Positions 16,933 to 25,082 are shown, counted from the first letter of the stretch. The stretch: 28,653 nt of DNA from JAWVZH01 sp033722295 (GCA_033722295.1 JAWVZH010000018.1:1-28653); one strand, 5' to 3'. Notes: a model not told the origin generated them from the letters alone. Numbers and translations are program-made.

Positions 16933-18348
16933 GTGCAAACTACGATAACGGACAATAATCGTGAGATCTTAAAGGACAGGCAGGGCGAGGTCTTGTCAAA
17001 GCCTTCCTCTTCTGATCATAACGGCAAGTTTTATATTGAAAGCTATGGCTGTCAAATGAATTTCAGCGATAGTGAGATCGTTGCATCCATTCTGGGTGAT
17101 GTCGGCTACGGCGCTACCGGGCAAATGGAAGAGGCCGATCTCATACTTATCAATACCTGCTCGATCCGAGAGAAGGCCGAGGATACGGTGCGTCAGAGAT
17201 TGAGAGTATTTGACAAGATCAAGGTTGAAAAGCCAGGGACACTTGTCGGAGTTCTGGGTTGTATGGCTGAGCGACTGAAAAAAAAGCTTCTTGAAGAGGA
17301 AAAACTGGTTGACTTGGTTGTCGGGCCGGACGCCTATCGAACGCTTCCGAAGTTGATACAAACTGCAGAAGATGGTGACAAAGCGATCAATGTTCTGCTG
17401 AGCCGTGAGGAGACCTACGCCGATATATCTCCGACCAGATTGGAATCCAATGGCGTGACCGCGTTCATTTCGATAATGAGAGGATGCGATAACATGTGTT
17501 CGTTTTGTGTGGTGCCTTTTACAAGAGGAAGAGAAAGAAGCAGGAACGCTTACACAATTGTGGCGGAAGCCCAGGAGTTGTTCGATCGAGGCTTCCGTGA
17601 GGTCACACTTTTAGGTCAGAATGTGGACTCATACAAATGGGAGCATCCCGAAACTCAAAAGAAGGTTTCCTTTGCAGAATTGCTGGAAATGGTCGCCAAA
17701 GTAGATCCTCGTCTACGAATACGGTTTTCGACATCTCATCCAAAAGATATGACGGATGAGGTTTTGTATACCATGGCGAAATACAAGAATATATGTAAGT
17801 ACATACATCTTCCTGTTCAGAGTGGCAACAGTCGGGTTCTGGAGCTCATGAACCGAACCTACACCAGAGAATGGTACATAGATCGGGTGAATGCCATTCG
17901 AAAGATCATTCCTGAATGCGCGATATCTTCGGATATCATTGCTGGCTTTTGTACCGAAACTGAAGAGGAGCACAGGGACACCTTGAGCATGATTGAGTGG
18001 GCGAGATACAGCATGTCCTATATGTTTATGTATTCGGAGAGGCCTGGCACCCTGGCGCAGAGAAAATTTGAGGATGATATCCCGGATGATGTCAAAAAAA
18101 GGAGACTCAAGGAGATCATCGAATTGCAGACCAGGATCTCACTTGAGCACAATAAAGCGGACATAGGAAAGGTTTTCGAGGTGTTGATTGAAGGTGATTC
18201 CAAAAAGTCTGATAAGGAGTTCAAAGGCAGAAACTCCCAAAATAAAATGCTGGTCTTCCCGAAAAATGGTGACTTGAAGGCGGGTGATTATGTCAATGTG
18301 AAGGTGACGGACGCCACAAGCGCAACCTTACTGGGGCACATCGTCTAA
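16933..18348 (+). CDS. miaB: tRNA-2-methylthio-N6-dimethylallyladenosine synthase
   Basis: The 471-residue radical-SAM methylthiotransferase modifies i6A37 of tRNAs reading U-starting codons. The N-terminal domain has the three cysteines of the auxiliary 4Fe-4S cluster: Cys40 (SYGCQMN), Cys76 (INTCSIREKAEDTV) and Cys110 (GCMAERL). The radical-SAM cluster is C185-x3-C189-x2-C192 (GCDNMCSFC). A TRAM domain fills the last 70 residues. SYGCQMN together with PFTRGRERSR points to MiaB and not to MtaB or RimO. The start is GTG with no ATG before residue 42, so about 30 extra N-terminal residues precede the domain. It is the first gene of a long plus-strand run. Confidence 0.96.
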   Translation: MQTTITDNNREILKDRQGEVLSKPSSSDHNGKFYIESYGCQMNFSDSEIVASILGDVGYGATGQMEEADLILINTCSIREKAEDTVRQRLRVFDKIKVEKPGTLVGVLGCMAERLKKKLLEEEKLVDLVVGPDAYRTLPKLIQTAEDGDKAINVLLSREETYADISPTRLESNGVTAFISIMRGCDNMCSFCVVPFTRGRERSRNAYTIVAEAQELFDRGFREVTLLGQNVDSYKWEHPETQKKVSFAELLEMVAKVDPRLRIRFSTSHPKDMTDEVLYTMAKYKNICKYIHLPVQSGNSRVLELMNRTYTREWYIDRVNAIRKIIPECAISSDIIAGFCTETEEEHRDTLSMIEWARYSMSYMFMYSERPGTLAQRKFEDDIPDDVKKRRLKEIIELQTRISLEHNKADIGKVFEVLIEGDSKKSDKEFKGRNSQNKMLVFPKNGDLKAGDYVNVKVTDATSATLLGHIV

Positions 18349-18357
18349 ATTACTACT

Positions 18358-19602
18358 ATGACGCTGCAGGGAATTAAACAAAGATTCGGAATTATCGGGC
18401 GGTCCCCGCTGCTGGATCGCGCCCTGGATACGGCTATTCGCGTAGCCAATACGGATCTGACCGTTTTGATCTTTGGTGAAAGCGGTGTGGGGAAGGAAGT
18501 TTTTTCAAAGATCATACATAGTCTTAGCAAGAGAAAGCACAATACATTCATTGCCATCAACTGTGGGGCAATTCCGGCCGGCACTATCAATTCCGAGCTC
18601 TTTGGCCATGAAAAAGGTGCATTTACGGGAGCGACCTCTGACCGAAAGGGTTATTTCGAAACCGTCAATGGGGGCACTATCTTCCTGGACGAAGTTGGCG
18701 AGATGCCTTTGGATACCCAGTCATTCTTGTTGAGGATACTTGAAAGCGGTGAATTCATTCGTGTAGGTAGCTCCAAAGTCCGCAAAACCGATGTGAGAGT
18801 TATTGCGGCTACCAATGTCGACCTGAGAGAACGGATCAAGGCCGGGAAATTCAGGGAGGACCTCTATTACCGACTTAATACGGTTCCTATCCGGATTCCA
18901 TCACTCAAGGAGCGAAAAGAGGACATCTGGATGTTGTTCAGGAAATTTGCGAGCGACTTCGAAGAGAAATACCGTTCTGAACATTTGGTGTTGGATGAAG
19001 AAGCAAAAGAACTTATCCTCAACTATCACTGGCCGGGGAATATCCGGGAATTGAAGAATGTCGCCGAACAATTATCCGTGCTCAGTACGGGCAAGGTGAT
19101 AACTGCCAAGGATATCATAAACCTGGTCCCTGATATATCACAAAGATATTTGCCCTCCATTCCCGAGCAACTCGAGTCTGCTGAAGGGATGAAGGAACGG
19201 GATATCCTGTACACCGTACTCTTTGATATGAAAAAGGACCTGAACGATCTGAAATCGCTGGTCTTTGAACTTATTCAGTCCAATGATCTCGAGATGCCGG
19301 ATAAATCCTCCTGGGTAGGCGAATCAAGGCCCCAACTACTGGAGGAGTGGAAAGCCAAAGGCCAACCATCGTCAAAAACGCAGGATGAATCCGCACCATT
19401 CGTAATTTCAAGAGATGATGCCGGAATGGAACATGATGAAGATGTCATCGTCATGGAGGATAATCTGTCTCTTGAAGAAATGGAAAAGAAGATGATCACG
19501 CGTGCTCTGGAGAAACACAACGGACGCCGTAAAGAAGCCGCCGAAGAACTCGGTATCAGCGAAAGGACCCTCTACAGGAAGATCAATCAGTACGGCATAT
19601 GA
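18358..19602 (+). CDS. Sigma-54-dependent transcriptional activator without receiver domain
   Basis: The 414-residue AAA+ enhancer-binding protein has Walker A GESGVGKE (40-47), the sigma-54-contacting GAFTGA loop (87-92), Walker B with FLDEVGEMP (109-117), and R-finger/sensor segments (RVIAATN, NYHWPGNIRELKN). A Fis-type helix-turn-helix closes the protein (about 385-414, RRKEAAEELGISERTLYRKI). A 110-residue acidic linker (about 270-375) separates the AAA+ and DNA-binding parts. There is no N-terminal receiver, PAS or GAF domain, so its activity must be set by another route. It starts 9 bp after miaB and overlaps lptE by four bases. Its target promoters are unknown. Confidence 0.95.
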   Translation: MTLQGIKQRFGIIGRSPLLDRALDTAIRVANTDLTVLIFGESGVGKEVFSKIIHSLSKRKHNTFIAINCGAIPAGTINSELFGHEKGAFTGATSDRKGYFETVNGGTIFLDEVGEMPLDTQSFLLRILESGEFIRVGSSKVRKTDVRVIAATNVDLRERIKAGKFREDLYYRLNTVPIRIPSLKERKEDIWMLFRKFASDFEEKYRSEHLVLDEEAKELILNYHWPGNIRELKNVAEQLSVLSTGKVITAKDIINLVPDISQRYLPSIPEQLESAEGMKERDILYTVLFDMKKDLNDLKSLVFELIQSNDLEMPDKSSWVGESRPQLLEEWKAKGQPSSKTQDESAPFVISRDDAGMEHDEDVIVMEDNLSLEEMEKKMITRALEKHNGRRKEAAEELGISERTLYRKINQYGI

Positions 19603-20081
19603 AACACTGGATCTGGTCTTTGCTGATTATTACTACATCATGTTACACATTTCAGGGTATATCGATCCCGGCAGATGTTGATACCTTCTATGTAGAAACA
19701 TTTGAGGATGTGAGTGGGGAAGCCCCACCCGAGTTCAATGTCAATTTCAGCGAGGATCTGATGAGAAAGATCCGTGATAATTCCAGATTGCAGGTGGACC
19801 AACGTGACCCAGACCTTTACTTCAGCGGTTCGATAACCCAATTCACCGTCAGGGCTGAGGATCCTAACAATCAGGTAGGTACTGCTCTCAACCGACTCTA
19901 CGTCAGGATTGAAGTAAAAAAATTCAATACGGTCACTGAAGAAGAAGAAGTTTTGAAATATGAGGAAATTGGAGAGTTTGGGGCAGAACAGGACTTTTTT
20001 GAAGTCCAGGATGCCATTCTGGAAGATGTGACAGAAAGGTTGTTAGAGCGAATATTCAACGATAGCTTTACGAATTGGTGA
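19599..20081 (+). CDS. lptE: LptE-like lipoprotein (LPS assembly)
   Basis: The 160-residue product has a short lipoprotein signal with Cys15 (SLLIITTSC). The body has the LptE layout: a first strand with FYVETFED, a helix with FSEDLMRKIRDNSRLQV, then DPDLYFSGSITQF, a long strand with LYVRIEVKKFN, and a C-terminal helix (AILEDVTERLLERIFND). In Bacteroidota a DUF-type LptE homologue of this length is found between a sigma-54 activator and secG, which supports the call. It would plug the LptD barrel in the outer membrane. The start ATG overlaps the upstream stop (ATGA). Sequence similarity to E. coli LptE is expected to be low, so this rests on layout and neighbours. Confidence 0.82.
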   Translation: MKHWIWSLLIITTSCYTFQGISIPADVDTFYVETFEDVSGEAPPEFNVNFSEDLMRKIRDNSRLQVDQRDPDLYFSGSITQFTVRAEDPNNQVGTALNRLYVRIEVKKFNTVTEEEEVLKYEEIGEFGAEQDFFEVQDAILEDVTERLLERIFNDSFTNW

Positions 20082-20983
20082 AGAACAAAGGGCTGGCATA
20101 TTATTTAAAGTATCCGGAAAGGATCAGGGAACTCACCGATGAGGAGTTGAACAATTGGATCGAGCTTTATCCTTACGCACAATCCTTGCGCATGCTCAAG
20201 GCGCGCAGGGATCTTGATACTAATTCTACCACTATGGCCAGCAGTATTATGAATGCCGCTGCATACTCCAATGACCTCGTCTTTTTGAGGTATCAGTTGC
20301 TAAAAGATCAGGCGGCCCTGGATCAGGTGGCGCATGAACTGGAGACGACAACATCAGTTGATGAAACGGTCCGGATGTCCAATAAAGAGAACATGCCTTC
20401 TGATCAAGATCAGGAGCCTGAGCAGGATAAAGCAAAGGCTGACGATGTACAGGAAGAAGTAACAACCGATTTGGATGATGTTTCCACTGAAGTTGAGCAT
20501 CCTGAAGTGAGCCAGGAACTATCCGGTGAGAGAATTGCTTCAGAGGAAGAAGATGAAGTCGAAACCAAAAAACCGATGAGTAAAGAGCAGAAAGCTGAAA
20601 TAGTAGATACCATCCTGAAAGAGCACGAAAGTGAGTTGTCAGGTTTCACGAAGTGGTTGATAAAGCAAGAGCGAGGGGTCGACCTGGCTGAAGAGAAAAG
20701 CGGTTCCAAATCGGACAAGAAGAAAAAGAAGAGGTCAGATCAGAAGAAGAAAAAAAAGAAGAAAAAAAAGAAGGCCAAGTCAAAGAAGAAGAACAAGCTT
20801 CAAAAGCTTATTGAACATAGCATAGTAGAAGACGAGGAGGCCGTAACCGAAACATATGCGGATCTCCTGGCTGCGCAGGGACATATCGATAAAGCCGTAG
20901 AACTCTACAGCAAACTGCAGTTGAAATTCCCGGAAAAAAGTGGTTACTTTGCACGCAAAATTGACGAATTACAGAATTCCTGA
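20078..20983 (+). CDS. Lysine-rich protein with C-terminal helical (TPR-like) repeat, unknown function
   Basis: I prefer the GTG start at 20078, which overlaps the lptE stop in a GTGA junction (301 residues). A TTG one codon earlier is also open. No signal peptide is seen, so the protein should be cytosolic. The N-terminal 75 residues are helical (LTDEELNNWIELYPYAQSLRMLKARRD), the middle (about 85-190) is acidic and low-complexity, and a lysine tract covers about 208-242 with one run of ten lysines. The end (about 250-301) has one TPR-like helix pair (ETYADLLAAQGHIDKAVELYSKLQ). Proteins like this sit before secG in many Bacteroidota, but I know no function. A role at ribosomes, RNA or membranes is possible from the charge pattern alone. 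Confidence 0.85.
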   Translation: MKNKGLAYYLKYPERIRELTDEELNNWIELYPYAQSLRMLKARRDLDTNSTTMASSIMNAAAYSNDLVFLRYQLLKDQAALDQVAHELETTTSVDETVRMSNKENMPSDQDQEPEQDKAKADDVQEEVTTDLDDVSTEVEHPEVSQELSGERIASEEEDEVETKKPMSKEQKAEIVDTILKEHESELSGFTKWLIKQERGVDLAEEKSGSKSDKKKKKRSDQKKKKKKKKKKAKSKKKNKLQKLIEHSIVEDEEAVTETYADLLAAQGHIDKAVELYSKLQLKFPEKSGYFARKIDELQNS

Positions 20984-20986
20984 CCT

Positions 20987-21229
20987 ATGTTGACCGTATT
21001 AACTGTACTTATTGCTCTGGTTTGTTTGATGTTAATGGGCGTTGTTTTGATCCAGAACCCTAAAGGTGGTGGTGTGGATTCCACATTCGGCGGTCAGAGT
21101 GCGAACCAGATGTTTGGTGCAGCCAGATCAGCTGATTTTATCGAAAAACTGACCTGGTATTTGGCCATAGCTCTTTTCGCGCTTTGCATTTTTACTGCCA
21201 TTATGGTCAATACCGGAGGCGTAGGCTGA
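20987..21229 (+). CDS. secG: Preprotein translocase subunit SecG
   Basis: The 80-residue protein has two membrane helices (about 1-22, LTVLTVLIALVCLMLMGVVL, and about 54-74, LTWYLAIALFALCIFTAIMV). Between them lies the SecG loop IQNPKGGGVDSTFGG followed by ANQMFGA. Both the two-helix topology and the Q-x-P/x-K-G-G-G loop are characteristic. It stabilises the SecYEG channel. It begins 3 bp after the upstream gene's stop, and its own stop is followed about 50 bp later by a terminator that ends the run. Confidence 0.96.
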   Translation: MLTVLTVLIALVCLMLMGVVLIQNPKGGGVDSTFGGQSANQMFGAARSADFIEKLTWYLAIALFALCIFTAIMVNTGGVG

Positions 21230-21282
21230 TCAATTCCTGACACGACAGACAAGATTACAGTCTTAACCTGGGACATAGAGAC

Positions 21283-21310
21283 AAAAGCTGCCAAAATTGC
21301 AGCTTTTTTT
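21283..21310 (+). terminator. Intrinsic terminator after secG
   Basis: A 9-bp stem aaaagctgc (21283-21291) pairs with gcagctttt (21299-21307) around a 7-base loop and leads into a run of seven T. It lies 53 bp after the secG stop and separates the miaB-secG run from groES-groEL. Confidence 0.88.
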
Positions 21311-21378
21311 GTTTGGCACGTCCTGTGATGGAATGGTAGTGAGAAATTATTGATTAATACTGCATAAAATTTACTTAC

Positions 21379-21651
21379 ATGATGAAGCCTATCAACGATA
21401 GAGTTGTGATCAAACCCGCTCCCGCTGAAGAAAAGACAAAAGGCGGAATAATTATTCCGGATACTGCCAAGGAAAAACCTCAGAGAGGTGAGGTAGTTGC
21501 AGTAGGTCCCGGAAAGGATGGCAATTTAATGACCGTACAAGCTGGAGATATTGTGCTGTACGGAAAATATGCCGGACAGGAACTCAATTATGAGGGTGAG
21601 GATTATCTCATTATGAGAGAAGATGACATTCTTGTCATTCTGGACAAATAG
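21379..21651 (+). CDS. groES: Co-chaperonin GroES
   Basis: The 90-residue protein is the heptameric lid of GroEL. It has the N-terminal KPINDRVVIKPAPAEE strand, the mobile loop (EEKTKGGIIIPDTAKEKP, about 16-33) and the roof-loop region VVAVGPGKD, ending YLIMREDDILVIL. A second ATG follows the start directly (MMKP), so the exact first codon is uncertain by one. The 68-bp stretch after the secG terminator shows no CIRCE inverted repeat and no perfect TAnnTTTG element, so the control mode is not evident. Confidence 0.97.
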   Translation: MMKPINDRVVIKPAPAEEKTKGGIIIPDTAKEKPQRGEVVAVGPGKDGNLMTVQAGDIVLYGKYAGQELNYEGEDYLIMREDDILVILDK

Positions 21652-21700
21652 AAGTCCGATCTCTTGAAAACCAATTTTTGAATAAAAAACAAGATCAAAC

Positions 21701-23338
21701 ATGTCTAAGAAAATATCATTTAATACAGATGCCCGTGAGAACCTTAAAGTGGGCATTGACAAACTAGCGGACGCCGTAAAGGTGACTCTTGGACCAAAAG
21801 GCCGAAACGTTGTAATTCAAAAAAGTTTCGGCGCGCCTCAGATTACCAAGGACGGTGTCACTGTAGCAAAAGAAGTGGAACTCGAGGATGCTGTCGAGAA
21901 CATGGGTGCACAGATGCTCAAGGAAGTGGCCAGTAAAACGGCAGATCTCGCCGGAGATGGCACTACGACTGCAACTGTGCTGGCTCAGGCCATGGTGACT
22001 GCCGGAATGAAGAATGTTGTAGCCGGAGCCAATCCGATGGACCTGAAAAGGGGTATTGCCAAGGCGGTTCAGGCCGTGATAGAGAACCTTAAAGAGCAAA
22101 GTGATGTGATCGGTGATGATTTTGGCAAGATCGAACAGGTTGGTGCCATTTCTGCCAATAATGACAATGAGATAGGAAAGCTCATCGCTGACGCCATGAA
22201 GCGTGTTAGTAAGGACGGTGTTATCACTGTGGAAGAAGCCAAGAGTACCGATACGTACGTAGAGGAGGTGACTGGAATGCAGTTTGACAGGGGTTATCTT
22301 TCTCCGTATTTCGTTACCAATACGGACAATATGACCACAGAGTTCGAGAATCCGTATATCCTGATCCATGACAAGAAGATCTCAAATATCCAGGATATCG
22401 TTCCTCTTTTGGAGAAAGTTGTACAAAGTGGACGACCTCTTCTTTTGATCGCGGAAGACGTAGAGAGCCAGGCACTGGGCCTACTGGTTGTGAACCGTCT
22501 GAGAGGTCAGATGAAAGTCGCAGCGGTAAAGGCTCCCGGCTTTGGAGACAGAAGAAAGGCCATGTTGGAGGATATCGCCATTCTGACAGGTGGTACAGTG
22601 ATCAGCGAAGAAAAAGGCTACAAGCTGGAAAATGCTGACATCGAACATCTGGGAAAAGCAGAAAAGATCCTTATTGATAAGGATAACACGACCGTTACCA
22701 ATGGTGCCGGTGATCAGAAGGATATCGATGCTCGAATCTCTCAGATCAAGCAACAGATCGAGACAACGACTTCTGATTATGATAAGGAAAAGCTACAGGA
22801 ACGACTGGCCAAGTTGGCCGGAGGTGTCGCCGTTCTCTATGTCGGTGCTCCAACTGAAGTGGAGATGAAGGAGAAAAAAGATCGTGTTGACGATGCGCTT
22901 CATGCCACAAGAGCAGCCGTTGAAGAGGGCATTGTGCCAGGTGGAGGTGTAGCTCTTGTACGTGCGATCGATGCCCTAGATAAGGTAGATGGTGCCAACG
23001 AGGATGAGAAGATCGGGGTGAACATCGTGAGAAAGGCATTGGAATATCCACTGAGGGTGATTGCTGAAAATGCGGGTGTTGAAGGTAGCGTGGTCCTCCA
23101 GGATGTTCTGAGCAAGAAGGGAAGCCACGGTTACAACGCACGTACAGGCGTCTTTGAGGATCTTAAAAAAGCTGGTGTGATAGATCCTACCAAGGTAGCA
23201 AGGATCGCAGTGGAGAATGCCGGTTCTATAGCCGGAATGATCCTGACCACAGAATGCGTCATCAATGATCTGCCAGAAGAAAACGCCGGAGCACCAATGG
23301 GAGGACATCCCGGAGGTGGAATGCCCGGTATGATGTAA
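21701..23338 (+). CDS. groEL: Chaperonin GroEL
   Basis: The 545-residue protein is the ATP-driven folding chamber. It has TLGPKGRNVV (29-38), ATP-contact GDGTTT (85-90), AAVEEGIVPGGGVAL (about 405-420) and the flexible Gly/Met tail GGGMPGMM. The length equals the usual one. It starts 49 bp after groES and is followed by a strong terminator. Only one groEL copy is seen here. Confidence 0.98.
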   Translation: MSKKISFNTDARENLKVGIDKLADAVKVTLGPKGRNVVIQKSFGAPQITKDGVTVAKEVELEDAVENMGAQMLKEVASKTADLAGDGTTTATVLAQAMVTAGMKNVVAGANPMDLKRGIAKAVQAVIENLKEQSDVIGDDFGKIEQVGAISANNDNEIGKLIADAMKRVSKDGVITVEEAKSTDTYVEEVTGMQFDRGYLSPYFVTNTDNMTTEFENPYILIHDKKISNIQDIVPLLEKVVQSGRPLLLIAEDVESQALGLLVVNRLRGQMKVAAVKAPGFGDRRKAMLEDIAILTGGTVISEEKGYKLENADIEHLGKAEKILIDKDNTTVTNGAGDQKDIDARISQIKQQIETTTSDYDKEKLQERLAKLAGGVAVLYVGAPTEVEMKEKKDRVDDALHATRAAVEEGIVPGGGVALVRAIDALDKVDGANEDEKIGVNIVRKALEYPLRVIAENAGVEGSVVLQDVLSKKGSHGYNARTGVFEDLKKAGVIDPTKVARIAVENAGSIAGMILTTECVINDLPEENAGAPMGGHPGGGMPGMM

Positions 23339-23353
23339 GTAAATCAGTAGATG

Positions 23354-23388
23354 AAAAAAGCCATCTGTCTCGGACGGATGGCTTTTTT
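23354..23388 (+). terminator. Intrinsic terminator of groEL
   Basis: The stem aaaaaagccatc (23354-23365) pairs with gatggctttttt (23377-23388). The inner bases gtc/gac extend it past one wobble pair to a 3-base loop. It ends in T6 and lies 15 bp after the groEL stop. Confidence 0.92.
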
Positions 23389-23411
23389 ATTAATTCAGAT
23401 GAATTTGTAAT

Positions 23412-23441
23412 GAAAAAAGGGACGATTATTGACATCGTCCC
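23412..23441 (-). terminator. Minus-strand intrinsic terminator, distal
   Basis: The stem gggacgat (23419-23426) pairs with atcgtccc (23434-23441) around 7 bases. On the minus strand it is followed by T6, while on the plus strand it is followed by the weaker ttcttt. It would stop any transcript coming leftwards before it reaches groEL. Confidence 0.75.
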
Positions 23442-23493
23442 TTCTTTATCTGGCCTGAACAAATAATTAACTTATCGATTTTCGGGATGGCCT

Positions 23494-23532
23494 TAAAAAA
23501 ATAACCAGTCGCACTGTACCTGAACGACTGGT
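23494..23532 (-). terminator. Minus-strand intrinsic terminator, proximal
   Basis: The stem accagtcg (23504-23511) pairs with cgactggt (23525-23532) around a 13-base loop. On the minus strand it is followed by TAT7 (down to 23494). It precedes the distal terminator by about 60 bases, so there may be two stop points. Confidence 0.6.
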
Positions 23533-23536
23533 CATA

Positions 23537-23555
23537 TATAATCCCATGAACATAT
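23537..23555. repeat. 19-base direct repeat, copy 1
   Basis: The sequence tataatcccatgaacatat is identical to positions 23681-23699, with 144 bases between starts. On the minus strand it is directly followed by the hairpin of the proximal terminator. Confidence 0.85.
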
Positions 23556-23680
23556 TCTGATTTTTGTCCGCCTTTGCGAACAACGAATTTTACCTAATTC
23601 AGTAGGATACCGTTCAGGATTCTTAGGAATTTGTTAATAGTAAGCTGCTCTACTCGAAGAACAACTCACTATCAACAAAT

Positions 23681-23699
23681 TATAATCCCATGAACATAT
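23681..23699. repeat. 19-base direct repeat, copy 2
   Basis: This copy is identical to 23537-23555. On the minus strand it is directly followed by the imperfect 14-bp inverted repeat (23628-23681), so both copies precede a hairpin in the same orientation although the hairpins differ in sequence. Confidence 0.85.
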
Positions 23700-23970
23700 C
23701 CGATTGATAGTTGCTAATTCTTTTATTAGCAATTGTTTCATGCCTCTCTTTAGAAACATTCACAGTACAATTATCGATACTTCAACAGGGTCTTACAAGT
23801 ACATTTTTTGGCCATTGTCATATATAATATATTTATATATATATTAATTAAAATATGTAAAATTTTGAAATACAGCTAAATGAAATATTTTAGATATTCA
23901 GTTTCGGCTAAAATTGTCAATAAAAAATAAAATATCAGCCAAATTCTTGACGAAAATATTTTGCAAAAAA

Positions 23971-25077
23971 TTAGTTGAATGGGCTTAAAACATCTGGATT
24001 TTGGAGGTAGGAAGTGTCTGTGAGGGTCCTTAGAAAGGCGATAATAGATCGTTTTTGACCTTCTGAAAGATTTCGAGTGCCCGCAGCAGCGACCAGGGGA
24101 TCCACGTTGGGAGATGGGTGGCCACCCGTAGCATAATGATCCAGGACCTCTTCAAGGGTCTCAAATCGACCATCGTGCATGTATGGGGCTGTCAGTTCGA
24201 TATTTCTGAGAGTAGGTGCCTTGAACTTACCGTTGTCGAACCTGTACATGGTCACCTCACCGAGTCCTTTGTCCTCATAATCTTCAAGGCTAGAAACGGA
24301 GTCGAGGCCGTTATTGAAAAATTCAAAAGTGGTAAAGAGCGGAAAGTTGTGACAATGACCGCATTCGGCTTCGGGTAGTCCTGAACCAGAATCATCGAAG
24401 AACATATCAAAGCCATCCTGCTCTTCCGAGGTAAAGAAGGTCTTTCCCTGTCTCTCTCTGTCAAACCGGGAGTTCGTACTGACGAGTATCCGCTCAAATT
24501 GAGCGATGGCCTTGCCGGCAAGTTCTTTGGTGATTTCTCCTGAATATTCTATGCCAAAGGCCTTTCGAAACAGTTCTCTGTATCTCTCATTCGACCTCAG
24601 CTTCCTCTCTACATTGGGCCAGGTTTCGTGTAATTCAATAGGATCTTCCACCGGTTGCAAAGCCTGATGCTCAAGAGAAGGTGACCGGCCATCCCAAAAC
24701 AATTTATTTCCGAAAAAACCAATGTTGATGAGTGACATTGAACTTCTTCTGCCTGCTATGCCGTCAATACCGGTGCTTGTAGCTAGACCATCTGTGAATG
24801 CCAGCCCCGGTTCATGGCAACTCGAGCATGACATTGTACTGTCTGCGGATAATATTGGGTCATAGAACAGATGTCGACCGAGTTGCACTCCATCATAGGT
24901 CAAAGGATTATCCGAAGGACTGTAGAGGTCTGGAAAATAATCCGGCAATTCTACGTCATAGGGCTGAGGATCATAGGATATATTGGTCAGGTCCACACCC
25001 TTATCGTCAATCTCATCCGAAGTACATCCTGCAAATGCACCTATCGATATGAATAATATGAGAATAAGTCTATTCAA
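23971..25077 (-). CDS. Di-haem cytochrome c peroxidase / MauG-MbnH-like lipoprotein
   Basis: The 368-residue product has a lipoprotein signal with Cys18 (IGAFAGC) and two haem-c sites: C84-S-S-C87-H88 and C239-G-H-C242-H243. The motifs LGRHLFYDPILS (66-77), LFWDGRSPSLEHQALQPVEDP (127-146) and APYMHDGRFETLEEVLDHY (297-315) are those of the CCP/MauG superfamily. It should act in the periplasm, reducing peroxide or oxidising a protein partner. The start is TTG at 25077, 5 bp after the MbnP-like gene, so the two are tightly co-transcribed. In methanobactin operons the related MbnH oxidises MbnP, and that partnership is the likely function here by context. Plain peroxidase activity remains possible. 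Confidence 0.93.
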   Translation of the reverse strand: MNRLILILFISIGAFAGCTSDEIDDKGVDLTNISYDPQPYDVELPDYFPDLYSPSDNPLTYDGVQLGRHLFYDPILSADSTMSCSSCHEPGLAFTDGLATSTGIDGIAGRRSSMSLINIGFFGNKLFWDGRSPSLEHQALQPVEDPIELHETWPNVERKLRSNERYRELFRKAFGIEYSGEITKELAGKAIAQFERILVSTNSRFDRERQGKTFFTSEEQDGFDMFFDDSGSGLPEAECGHCHNFPLFTTFEFFNNGLDSVSSLEDYEDKGLGEVTMYRFDNGKFKAPTLRNIELTAPYMHDGRFETLEEVLDHYATGGHPSPNVDPLVAAAGTRNLSEGQKRSIIAFLRTLTDTSYLQNPDVLSPFN

Positions 25078-25082
25078 TTCTA

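Larger units (their letters stand above)
23339..23970. other. 632-bp convergent intergenic region with hairpins and no gene
   Basis: The region lies between the ends of groEL (plus) and the di-haem peroxidase gene (minus). From left to right it holds the groEL terminator, two hairpins that are followed by T-runs on the minus strand, a 19-base sequence twice, an imperfect 14-bp inverted repeat (23628-23641 with 23668-23681, one mismatch) and an 8-bp hairpin (23711-23718 with 23725-23732). A very AT-rich stretch (about 23820-23960, with alternating TA) follows. I found no open frame above about 30 codons that looks coding, no tRNA shape and no transposase remnant. Confidence 0.8.

Noticed and set aside
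21311..21378. CIRCE or other heat-shock operator in front of groES
   Set aside because: I searched for the inverted TTAGCACTC/GAGTGCTAA pattern and found none.
21764..22369. Minus-strand open frame of 201 codons
   Set aside because: It is antisense to groEL, whose frame is unmistakable.
23470..23554. A 28-codon minus-strand open frame starting inside 19-mer copy 1
   Set aside because: Copy 2 reaches a stop after five codons from the same ATG, and the frame runs through a terminator hairpin, so coding is unlikely.
23504..23699. Possible CRISPR or insertion-sequence remnant from the repeated 19-mer and inverted repeats
   Set aside because: There are only two copies 144 bp apart, with no regular spacer, no target duplication and no transposase or cas gene nearby.
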